Assembly: GCA_937889595.1 (NCBI GenBank)
Contig: CALAOR010000077.1
Coordinates: 149,882 to 213,881, forward strand
DNA length: 64,000 nt
Reading direction: 5' to 3'
DNA from: an uncultured bacterium
GTDB lineage: Bacteria > Oederibacteriota > PGYV01 > Palsa-1178
Shown here: positions 25,233 through 32,128 of the stretch, piece by piece
Position numbering within the stretch: the first letter of the stretch is position 1
How the letters are laid out: the number at the start of each line of letters is the position of its first letter
Translations under genes and position numbers: made by a program
Notes under the pieces: model-generated
Database searches by the model: none
Told to the model about the DNA's origin: nothing
What the model saw: only the letters and a program-made list of their open reading frames with translations

Positions 25233-26177
25233 CTACCTAATTTTGATTATTGTTTTTCCCCTGGAATGTTTTGTCTCCACGTGCAGTTGCGCCTGGGCCG
25301 CCTTATCAAGGGTAAAAACAGTGTCTATCAGGGACTTCACAGCGTGGCTTTCTATTTTTTCTCTGTACCAATCAAGGTCCTTTGTATTGATATCTGCCAT
25401 CATGGTCTTAAAATGCCTGTTGAAAACCATCGCGAAGAATCCACGTTTCCTGAAAACAGGCGTCACGCACATTCCGTTCTTTTTCAGCACTTTGGTCAGC
25501 TCACCCGGGGTCCTGTTGCCTACAAAATCGATCACAACATCGTATCTCTGGTTTGTCTTAAGGAAGTCCAGATTCTCATAACCAACAACCTCATCAGCAC
25601 CCATTTTTTTTGCAATATCGGCGTTTTTTACGCTGCATACGGCAGTGACTGAAGCACCAAGCGCTTTTGCCACCTGCACTGCAAACGAACCCACGCCGCC
25701 TGTCGCGCCGTAGATCAGGATATCTTTTCCGTTTATTTCGGGCGAGGCTATCCTCAGCGACTGCAGGGCGGTGACTCCGGCCACCGGCACTGCCGCGGCC
25801 TCTTCAAAATTCAGGTTATGCGGCATAATGGCTGCCCTGCCATAGTTTACAACGGCATACTCGGCGTATGACCCGCCCTTTGAAGGTTCGGTGACAGCAT
25901 AGATCTTGTCCCCTTTTTTAAAACCTATTGTTTTTCCCCCTGCCTCTTCCACTACTCCTGCAAGATCCCTGCCCGGTATCAAAGGGAATTTATTGCCGGT
26001 CATGATCTTTAGCATGCCTTTCCTGAAATAAGTGTCCACAGGGTTCACTGACGCGGCAAATACCTTTACAAGAAGCTGGTTTTCACCAAATTCAGGGACT
26101 TTCATTTCCCGGACCTTAAGGTTTTCAGCGGGCCCGTACGCGTCTATTGCCGCAGCTTTCATTATTTTGTTTTCCAT
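25233..26177 (-). CDS. zinc-free medium-chain dehydrogenase, quinone oxidoreductase-like
   Basis: 314 residues. MDR fold with NADPH-binding loop YGATGGVGSFAVQVAKALGA and the family start KVFAASVNPVDTYFRKG. The catalytic zinc cysteine and the structural zinc loop are absent, so it belongs to the quinone oxidoreductase group (QOR/zeta-crystallin, RTN4IP1-like), reducing alkenals or quinones. A single gene next to the MITE-like repeat; no partner. Confidence 0.85.
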   Translation of the reverse strand: MENKIMKAAAIDAYGPAENLKVREMKVPEFGENQLLVKVFAASVNPVDTYFRKGMLKIMTGNKFPLIPGRDLAGVVEEAGGKTIGFKKGDKIYAVTEPSKGGSYAEYAVVNYGRAAIMPHNLNFEEAAAVPVAGVTALQSLRIASPEINGKDILIYGATGGVGSFAVQVAKALGASVTAVCSVKNADIAKKMGADEVVGYENLDFLKTNQRYDVVIDFVGNRTPGELTKVLKKNGMCVTPVFRKRGFFAMVFNRHFKTMMADINTKDLDWYREKIESHAVKSLIDTVFTLDKAAQAQLHVETKHSRGKTIIKIR

Positions 26178-26267
26178 ATTAATACCGCCTTATCATATTT
26201 TATTTGCGTATTGATAATGTCCATAAAGCCATGTAATTCCTTATCTTGTCCGGTGCTGATTAATTAT

Positions 26268-26312
26268 TTCACGAACCGCGGGGCAACATCATTTCGCTCC
26301 GCGGCCCGTGAA
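26268..26312 (-). terminator. GC-rich hairpin downstream of the Met-rich protein gene
   Basis: Arms 26268-26281 (TTCACGAACCGCGG) and 26299-26312 (CCGCGGCCCGTGAA) pair with two mismatches. On the minus strand they are followed by an A/T-rich stretch rather than a pure T-run, so termination is likely but may be imperfect. Confidence 0.5.
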
Positions 26313-26331
26313 TATGACTTTTAAGACATTA

Positions 26332-26781
26332 TTACGCTCTTATTTTCTTGATTACAAGGATTATCGTGACCGACAACAGTATTATAAGCAGCGACCACAT
26401 TACCAGGAGAAAACAGAACGCTATCCCCACTTTCTTCTGCATGTGATGCATCATCTCTGGGTTCATCCCCATTCCCATGCCATGGCCCCACATTCCTTCC
26501 ATGCCTTCTACTTCGCCTTTGCCTTCGCTTTTTTCTTTCATCATTTTAGCGCTCATTTCGACCATTTTTGCCGAGCCTTCCTGTATTTCCTTGATTTCCT
26601 TTGCGTCCTTTGCATCCTTTGCAGTAACCATGATCTTAACCCCGTCAGCAGTGTTCTCCATCTTTACATCCGCCTTTGACCACATCATGCCGCCTTCCAT
26701 GCCTTCGCCGCCCATGTTCGCAAAAACTCCAGCTGAAAGAACAAATGCAAGCGCAAAAACCAGAACCAGAACTTTTTTCAT
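26332..26781 (-). CDS. Met/His-rich exported protein with C-terminal membrane helix
   Basis: 149 residues. Signal peptide 1-21, then a Met/Gly stretch (GGEGMEGGMMW), a charged helical segment with KDAKDAKEIKEIQEGS, a Met/His-rich stretch (MEGMWGHGMGMGMNPEMMHHM), and one membrane helix (about 117-142) ending KKIRA. Met and His clusters outside the membrane are typical of copper or silver binding, but no known family is recognised. AAGGAGG precedes the ATG. A single gene with its own terminator-like hairpin. Confidence 0.65.
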   Translation of the reverse strand: MKKVLVLVFALAFVLSAGVFANMGGEGMEGGMMWSKADVKMENTADGVKIMVTAKDAKDAKEIKEIQEGSAKMVEMSAKMMKEKSEGKGEVEGMEGMWGHGMGMGMNPEMMHHMQKKVGIAFCFLLVMWSLLIILLSVTIILVIKKIRA

Positions 26782-27003
26782 GTTTCTCCTCCTTGTTTTT
26801 TTCTTACACGCTTAAAGCGCAATCACACCGGCTGTTCCCCGGCCGTTTATTATGACTTTTCAGACAGTATCCCTGCATGCCGCCGTATTATAGCTGCAGT
26901 CATACAAAAATCTATGTCTTTTATCGCCTTTTTTTGGACTTTCATACACAGACATAGTTTGAAATTCATCAATAGAAATCCAAACCCGAAAATGGGTTTA
27001 AGT

Positions 27004-27032
27004 TTGACTAAAATCCTGTACATGTGTATAAT
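27004..27032 (+). promoter_or_regulatory. near-consensus promoter placed to give a leaderless ABC transcript
   Basis: TTGACT (27004-27009), 17-base spacer, TATAAT (27027-27032). The expected first base of RNA (about 7 after the -10) falls at 27039-27040, which is the A of the ATG. Confidence 0.75.
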
Positions 27033-27039
27033 ATCCGTC

Positions 27040-27984
27040 ATGAATATCATTGAAATTAAAAATTTGACAAAAAAATATGAAAAAATCACAGTTGTGGACG
27101 ATATCAGCCTGTCCATACAAAAAGGCGAAATATTCGGTTTGCTCGGACCCAATGGCGCGGGAAAAACCACCACTCTCATGATGCTCTCCACCCTGCTCAA
27201 ACCTTCTTCAGGCAGCGCCGTGATTAATGGTTTTGACGTGCTAAAGAACCCTTTAGAAGTGCGTGATTCCATCGGCATGGTATTCCAGGACCCGAGTTCG
27301 GACACTGTCCTTACCGCCTATGAGAATCTAAAGCTTCACGCCCTGCTTTATGACGTACCGATGAAGGAAATTGACGCGCGCATAGAAAAAGTCATGACGC
27401 TTGTGGAACTTAACGGCAAAAAACACGATATTGTGAAAAAATACTCGGGCGGCATGCGGCGCAGGATGGAGATCGCCCGCGGGCTTCTGCATGAGCCCGG
27501 CATATTTTTCCTTGACGAACCCACCATAGGGCTTGACCCCCAGACCAGGGAGCATATATGGCAGTACATTGAATCGCTCTCCCGGAATAACGGCATGACA
27601 ATAATACTTACCACGCATTATATGGAAGAAGCGGAGAAACTTTGCAACAGGATAGCCATCATAGACCACGGTAAAATAATAGCGCTTGATTCCCCGAAGA
27701 ACCTTATAGCGTCGCTCGGCGGCGATATAGTCGTATTGCGCGGGGCAGACGCATACATAGACGAAAACAAGTTAAGCTTCAAAGTCCAGGCAAAAAAATT
27801 GGACGGTTGCCTCAAGATCACGCTCAAAGACATGAATAAAAACCTCCAGGAACTGCTCAACAACGCAAAGTCAGTGGAAGCGGTAGAGGTGCACTCGGCA
27901 AACTTAAACGACGTTTTCCTTCATTATACGGGCAGGGATATCAGGGACGAAAACGGCGAAGAGGAGACGGATGATGAGGATTAA
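27040..27984 (+). CDS. ABC transporter ATP-binding protein, DrrA/CcmA-like
   Basis: 314 residues from the ATG at 27040; the open frame begins at 26914, but that part overlaps the promoter. Walker A GPNGAGKTTT, Q-loop VFQDPSSD, signature KYSGGMRRRMEIARG, Walker B IFFLDEPTIGLD and the switch His in LTTHYMEE are complete. The C-terminal ~80 residues are the DUF4162-like extension found in DrrA-type exporters. It overlaps its permease gene by 14 bases. No ribosome site precedes the ATG. Confidence 0.92.
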   Translation: MNIIEIKNLTKKYEKITVVDDISLSIQKGEIFGLLGPNGAGKTTTLMMLSTLLKPSSGSAVINGFDVLKNPLEVRDSIGMVFQDPSSDTVLTAYENLKLHALLYDVPMKEIDARIEKVMTLVELNGKKHDIVKKYSGGMRRRMEIARGLLHEPGIFFLDEPTIGLDPQTREHIWQYIESLSRNNGMTIILTTHYMEEAEKLCNRIAIIDHGKIIALDSPKNLIASLGGDIVVLRGADAYIDENKLSFKVQAKKLDGCLKITLKDMNKNLQELLNNAKSVEAVEVHSANLNDVFLHYTGRDIRDENGEEETDDED

Positions 27985-28729
27985 AAAGACCTTAAAAGGC
28001 CTGTACGCCATGTGGTACAGGGAGTTCAAGGTTTTCCAGAGGGAAAAATCCAGGGTAATATCCTCCCTGTTTCTGCCATTGCTGTGGTTTTTTATCTTCG
28101 GCGGATCCATGGGTTCTATGACAACCATGGGGGATAATTATAAGATTTTCATCTTTCCGGGTTTTCTGGTCATGACCATAATATTCGCGTCCATGTTTAA
28201 CGGCGCATATATCGTGTGGGATAAAAAAGTGGATTTTCTCAAGGAAGTCCTTATAGCGCCCCATTCGCGTTCTGTCGCGTTCTTCGGCAAAACGCTTGGC
28301 GGCATGACCGACTGCCTTCTTCAGTCATATATCCTTATGTTCATAGGCATATTCCTTAAGATACCGTATACCCCGGTCAGTTTCCTGCTGTCAATGTTCC
28401 TGCTTTTCGCGCTGGCAATCGGCCTGGTAGGCATGGGGCTTATACTTGGTTCTTTTATGGACAGCCCCGAGGGGTTCGGGCTGATATCAAGCCTTGTTGT
28501 TTACCCGCTTTTCCTTTTTTCAGGCGCGCTTTATCCCCTAGATAAACTGCCGGCGTGGCTGAAAATCATAACCCACATAGACCCGGCGACCTATGCCGTG
28601 GACGGGTTAAGGAACGTAATCTTAGGCACCTCAACACATTCTTTCTTATTTAATCTTGCAGTGATTGCCTGTTTTGATATTTTCTTTGTTATCGCAGGCA
28701 CCTGGGCCTTTAAACGCATGAAACTGTAA
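27971..28729 (+). CDS. ABC-2 type permease, DrrB-like
   Basis: 252 residues with six membrane helices. The ABC-2 signature region LVVYPLFLFSGALYPLDKLPAWLKIITHIDPATYAVDGLR near the C-terminus is strong. It forms an exporter with the ATPase encoded just upstream (14-base overlap; GAGGAGACGG ahead of the ATG). Substrate unknown; the family exports drugs, lipids or polysaccharides. Confidence 0.92.
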   Translation: MMRIKKTLKGLYAMWYREFKVFQREKSRVISSLFLPLLWFFIFGGSMGSMTTMGDNYKIFIFPGFLVMTIIFASMFNGAYIVWDKKVDFLKEVLIAPHSRSVAFFGKTLGGMTDCLLQSYILMFIGIFLKIPYTPVSFLLSMFLLFALAIGLVGMGLILGSFMDSPEGFGLISSLVVYPLFLFSGALYPLDKLPAWLKIITHIDPATYAVDGLRNVILGTSTHSFLFNLAVIACFDIFFVIAGTWAFKRMKL

Positions 28730-28789
28730 AGACCCTAAAAAATTAAGGGTAATAAACTATCACTCCATCTAACCGGCTTGAAACCTTAC

Positions 28790-30295
28790 TTACTTTACTG
28801 CCTTGAAAAAACCGGCCTTAACTTCGGCAAATTTATCCTTGCCGCATGCCAATGCCGCCGACAAGGGGGCCACCTGTTTCGTTACCGCGGCCATCCGGGC
28901 AGATATGTTCTGTATATCCCACTGCGCGTGCCAGTCCATCCTGAGCCTTGTGATGTGGTACAGTTCCCTTAAGTTCGCATTGATTAATACCCTGCGCCTG
29001 TGTGCGTTTGTCAGTATATATTCCGCGGCACGCGGGGCTGTTTTGGCTATCTTTTTATAAGCGTTTTCGGTTTCATCCATCACCTTCTCAAATATGTCCC
29101 GCTGTTTTGTTTCGATAATTGACGGCGGGGTCGTATATCCCAGCTTCACATCATAGGGCTGTTTTGAGATGGACATCATCCTGTGGCGTTTTAACTGCGC
29201 AAAGGCGCTTGCGCTTAAAACAATCTCATAAACAAAATTTACATCCTCAAACTCCCTGTACAAAGCATCATGTTCGCCAAGGTCCTTAAATATGGTTTTA
29301 TAAAACTTTATAATTTCAGGCTTTTTCATTTTTCTCGCCGCGCGTAATGACGCTTCATATGATCTGCCCGAATAAGCCTGCGTCATGGCCGCGATGATCT
29401 TCATGTCAGGGTCGCGCGTCCAGTCAACCAGCATCACATCAAACTTACCCGTTGCGGGCGCGGCAGCCGGTATTTTCACGGCTTTGACGGCCTTTGCCGC
29501 TGTAAGAGCTCCTGTCTTTATTATCCCGTCGGAAACTTCCCTGCCAAACTGTTTTGTAAAAGTTTCAGGGTCCGAAAGTATTATGAGCGACGGTACTATT
29601 TGTTTGGTTACATTAAAAAGGGCGCTGCCAAGCTGCCTTACTTCAGCGAGAGGATGATACTTGAGTTTCCTTATGATGTGCTCTAGATTCCTTGAATTTG
29701 ATGAAAATCCAAGCTGGCACTCTGTAGCCATGGCAAGCGCATATCTCGCGTCTTCTTTGGCCCAGCCTTCCAGCAGATTTGTCCCTGATTTTGTTTCAAG
29801 CTGCTTTGGGTACTGCTTCCTGCGGAATTCATGAAGCGCGGGAAAAAACGTTTTGTAAGCGGCAACCTGTTTTGATACAGTTTCCAAAAATATTTTCTTC
29901 TCCGCCTCGCCGAATTCTTCAGGCGTCACATAATCGCCTTCAAGCGTGATATAGCGCTGGGATTTTTCCGTATATGAGCAAAGCCTTGCTTCCTGGAGCG
30001 ATTCAACAGCCAGCCTGGACAGGCCGAGTATGTCAAAATTAAGATAGGCATGTTCGGCGACCGAGTGATGCCCCATCTTAAAAACTATGGCTTCATTTGA
30101 CTGCCTTGCCTTATCAACTTCCACAAGCGAATCCGCCCGCAATTCGTCCACCCGTTTTGGGTCGCGGCTTATCCTGGCGTAGGCAGCCGAGATTGTCTCC
30201 GGAGAGATATTGTTTTTCCCGTCCCATCCCGAGTTTTTAAGCTTTTCTATTATGTCCGCGTCTGCGTTATAACCCGCCAGTTTTACCTCAAGCAT
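28790..30295 (-). CDS. thyX: tandem-duplicated FAD-dependent thymidylate synthase (two ThyX domains)
   Basis: 501 residues, twice the usual ThyX length. Both halves look like ThyX. The N-half has HHSVAEH (76-82), then QEARLCSYTEKSQRY (101-115) and NSRNLEHIIRKLKYHPLAEVR (200-220). The C-half has LKRHRMMSISKQP (368-380) and NANLRELYHITRLRMDWHAQW (439-459). The canonical RHRxxSxNExSxRY motif is split: the N-half keeps S, E, S and RY but lost RHR, and the C-half keeps RHR and S but lost the rest. It should make dTMP from dUMP with folate and FAD, probably with one composite site. GGAGG precedes the ATG. Confidence 0.85.
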   Translation of the reverse strand: MLEVKLAGYNADADIIEKLKNSGWDGKNNISPETISAAYARISRDPKRVDELRADSLVEVDKARQSNEAIVFKMGHHSVAEHAYLNFDILGLSRLAVESLQEARLCSYTEKSQRYITLEGDYVTPEEFGEAEKKIFLETVSKQVAAYKTFFPALHEFRRKQYPKQLETKSGTNLLEGWAKEDARYALAMATECQLGFSSNSRNLEHIIRKLKYHPLAEVRQLGSALFNVTKQIVPSLIILSDPETFTKQFGREVSDGIIKTGALTAAKAVKAVKIPAAAPATGKFDVMLVDWTRDPDMKIIAAMTQAYSGRSYEASLRAARKMKKPEIIKFYKTIFKDLGEHDALYREFEDVNFVYEIVLSASAFAQLKRHRMMSISKQPYDVKLGYTTPPSIIETKQRDIFEKVMDETENAYKKIAKTAPRAAEYILTNAHRRRVLINANLRELYHITRLRMDWHAQWDIQNISARMAAVTKQVAPLSAALACGKDKFAEVKAGFFKAVK

Positions 30296-30325
30296 GCGTT
30301 TCCTCCTGATAGAATTATTGTAATA

Positions 30326-30354
30326 ATAATATCAACTCGCATGATTTTAATCAA
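30326..30354 (-). promoter_or_regulatory. promoter of the tandem thyX gene
   Basis: Minus strand: -35 TTGATT (30349-30354), 17-base spacer, -10 TATTAT (30326-30331), about 30 bases upstream of the ATG. Confidence 0.5.
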
Positions 30355-30379
30355 GATTTAAATGGCCGGCTTAAATCGT

Positions 30380-30763
30380 TCAGTTGGGGTGGCTTTCTAT
30401 TATTTTGGCGCAGGTTTCGCTGTATTTTTCCCGGAGGTAGAAAAACTGCAGGCCGACACGGTACTTGCTTATTTTGTCGTCAAAACACGACCAACGGACC
30501 TGACTGTATACCCATATGGCGCACTTTGGATCGATAAATTCCACTTTCATACGCAATATCTGCTCGACCGGCATCTGCATCTCGGTTATTATCTGGAGAC
30601 CGCCCATGCTTATATTATCCACTTTGACATGCAGTTTATTCATTTGCCTGTTCAGCATAACAGCTTGGGATTCAGAAGCGAATATTTCGCATTCCGCCTC
30701 AGCGTTGATTGAAACCCTTTTATGCCGTCTTTTTTCCTCAAAAGGATTGATTTGATTATTCAA
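30380..30763 (-). CDS. PilZ-domain protein, c-di-GMP effector
   Basis: 127 residues, TTG start at 30763 with GGGAG upstream; no ATG in frame is closer. The PilZ c-di-GMP motifs are present: KRRHKR (11-16, RxxxR) and DNISMGGL (about 49-56, D/NxSxxG). The domain spans the whole protein. It likely reads cyclic di-GMP to tune a partner; no motility or secretion genes are nearby, so the target is unknown. Own promoter upstream. Confidence 0.88.
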   Translation of the reverse strand: MNNQINPFEEKRRHKRVSINAEAECEIFASESQAVMLNRQMNKLHVKVDNISMGGLQIITEMQMPVEQILRMKVEFIDPKCAIWVYSQVRWSCFDDKISKYRVGLQFFYLREKYSETCAKIIESHPN

Positions 30764-30806
30764 GGATGGCTCCCTCTCATTTTATTCATAACGTTTTAGT
30801 ATCATA

Positions 30807-30835
30807 AGTATACTCTATTGTACATACGTAGTCAA
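30807..30835 (-). promoter_or_regulatory. promoter of the PilZ gene
   Basis: Minus strand: -35 TTGACT (30830-30835), 17-base spacer, -10 TATACT (30807-30812). Confidence 0.65.
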
Positions 30836-30925
30836 GCCGTGAAAACGAAAATGCCAATGCAAACGGGAATAAACGATATGGCGGCGGGTTTAATATTTTG
30901 CCAATACAACTTGGCTTGAGCTGAA

Positions 30926-31528
30926 TTACGAGTATTCCCCAAACTTCCTATGCACTGTCAGTTCTATTTCATCCAGCGCTTCTTTGGCCTGCTTACCGTA
31001 CGCCATGAATTCAAGATGCTCACCCTGGCCCACGCACAGCGAAACCAAATCAAGCGCGGCAAGCACTGCTTTTACGTTCATGAACGGTTTGCCATGGAGC
31101 TTAAAATTATGGTGCTCCATGCCTTCCCTGTATACATAAAGCTCGCAGTCATGTCTCTTTGCTATCGCTACAAGCGTGCCCGAGGGCCTTACATGCAGGC
31201 CCCTTTCATTGGTTATTGTGATTATGCGGCGGTCAAAACCGTTTTTTTCAAGGGATTCGCGTTCTTCCCTCCATACGGGTGCATATTTTTCCGTCCACTC
31301 CTCAATATCCCCGCCTTTGGCCATGTATTCCTTTATTTTGGCCATCTGTTCCATATTATCATGCCTTGTCTTATCAAGCCGCCATTCATCCATGTATTTA
31401 TCAAGAAAATCAGCTATGGCTTCCTCTATAGTCACTTCTTTTCCATTTTTCTGGGACATGAAGTACTTATGGTCCTGTATGGCGCGTAATTCAGCTGCAG
31501 TAATGTCTTTAATCGCTATGTTCGTCAT
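30926..31528 (-). CDS. HPr-like phosphocarrier domain fused to an N-terminal helical domain
   Basis: 200 residues. The N-terminal ~95 are helical and charged, with no family that I recognise. The C-terminal half (about 100-195) is an HPr fold: ITNERGLHVRPSGTLVAIAKR with the phospho-His at His112. The regulatory Ser46 of HPr is not kept; the aligned segment reads GKPFMNVKAVLAALDLVSL. So PTS-type His phosphorylation is possible, but HPr kinase control is not. No PTS permease or enzyme I is in the window. GAGGAG precedes the ATG. Confidence 0.8.
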   Translation of the reverse strand: MTNIAIKDITAAELRAIQDHKYFMSQKNGKEVTIEEAIADFLDKYMDEWRLDKTRHDNMEQMAKIKEYMAKGGDIEEWTEKYAPVWREERESLEKNGFDRRIITITNERGLHVRPSGTLVAIAKRHDCELYVYREGMEHHNFKLHGKPFMNVKAVLAALDLVSLCVGQGEHLEFMAYGKQAKEALDEIELTVHRKFGEYS

Positions 31529-31558
31529 GTTAGTCTCCTCTAAAGCATTTATGGGTTA

Positions 31559-31586
31559 ATTATAACATTTTAAACGTATAAATCAA
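31559..31586 (-). promoter_or_regulatory. promoter of the HPr-fusion gene
   Basis: Minus strand: -35 TTGATT (31581-31586), 16-base spacer, -10 TATAAT (31559-31564). Confidence 0.55.
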
Positions 31587-31593
31587 TAAATTA

Positions 31594-31622
31594 TTGACAT
31601 TACCCCTTACTTCTGGTATTTT
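31594..31622 (+). promoter_or_regulatory. promoter of the small PH-like gene, back to back with the HPr-fusion promoter
   Basis: TTGACA (31594-31599), 17-base spacer, TATTTT (31617-31622). Its -35 box is only 7 bases from the -35 box of the divergent promoter, so the two probably compete or share a regulator. Confidence 0.65.
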
Positions 31623-31653
31623 GATTATCAAAGTAACGTTAAAGGAGAACTAT

Positions 31654-31968
31654 ATGGATAACGAAAAAGACCCGGAAAAAGACATAGAAGAAGAAATCCC
31701 CCTAAAAACCGCGCTTGGCATAGAAGACCAGCTTGACCTTTATAAAAACAAGCTTATTTTAAGGAAAAAAGGCCTCGCAAACAAGGCTAAATCATCAAAC
31801 AAACTGTTTAAAATAAACGAAGTTTCATCCATATCCATTAAACCCGCAGGAACGCTTTTTGACGGCAAGTTTGAGATAACTTCCTCAACCGGCATTAAAT
31901 ACACGGTCAAGTTCAAATCCTATACCCAGCCCGAGTTTGAGGATATTAAGTTTTTGCTGAATAAGTAG
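31654..31968 (+). CDS. small acidic protein with a PH-like C-terminal half
   Basis: 104 residues from the ATG at 31654 (AAAGGAG seven bases upstream; the open frame begins in the -35 box and is not used before the ATG). The N-terminus is acidic (DNEKDPEKDIEEEIP); the remainder, with KLILRKKGL, EVSSISIKPAGTLFDGKFEIT and a final helix EFEDIKFLL, has the strand pattern and end helix of a bacterial PH domain. There is no membrane segment. Function unknown. Divergent from the HPr-fusion gene. Confidence 0.6.
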   Translation: MDNEKDPEKDIEEEIPLKTALGIEDQLDLYKNKLILRKKGLANKAKSSNKLFKINEVSSISIKPAGTLFDGKFEITSSTGIKYTVKFKSYTQPEFEDIKFLLNK

Positions 31969-32082
31969 GGGCCGGTTCCTGTTTTATTATAATTAAGAGC
32001 AACCCACACCCTTCTACTTTCAACTATCTACTCTCTGAATATTTTGACTTTGACCCTGCGTGAAACAAGGCGTACTAATAAA

Positions 32083-32112
32083 AAAAGGGGAGGCCGTTTG
32101 GCCTCCCCTTTT
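32083..32112. terminator. bidirectional terminator between the PH-like gene and ppdK
   Basis: Stem AAAAGGGGAGGCC / GGCCTCCCCTTTT (32083-32095, 32100-32112), 13 bp with a 4-base loop. A-run and T-run flank both sides, so it works for the convergent genes on either strand. It lies 17 bases past the ppdK stop. Confidence 0.9.
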
Positions 32113-32128
32113 ATATTACATCAGTTCC

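Noticed and set aside
26914..27039. 42-codon upstream extension of the ABC ATPase
   Set aside because: It contains the promoter and does not belong to the conserved fold, which begins at MNIIEIKNLTKKYE.
26850..27305. 151-codon minus-strand frame
   Set aside because: Antisense to the ABC ATPase Walker A region and its promoter; no recognisable domain.
28730..28760. Terminator after the ABC permease
   Set aside because: Only a weak ACCCT/AGGGT stem with no T-run.
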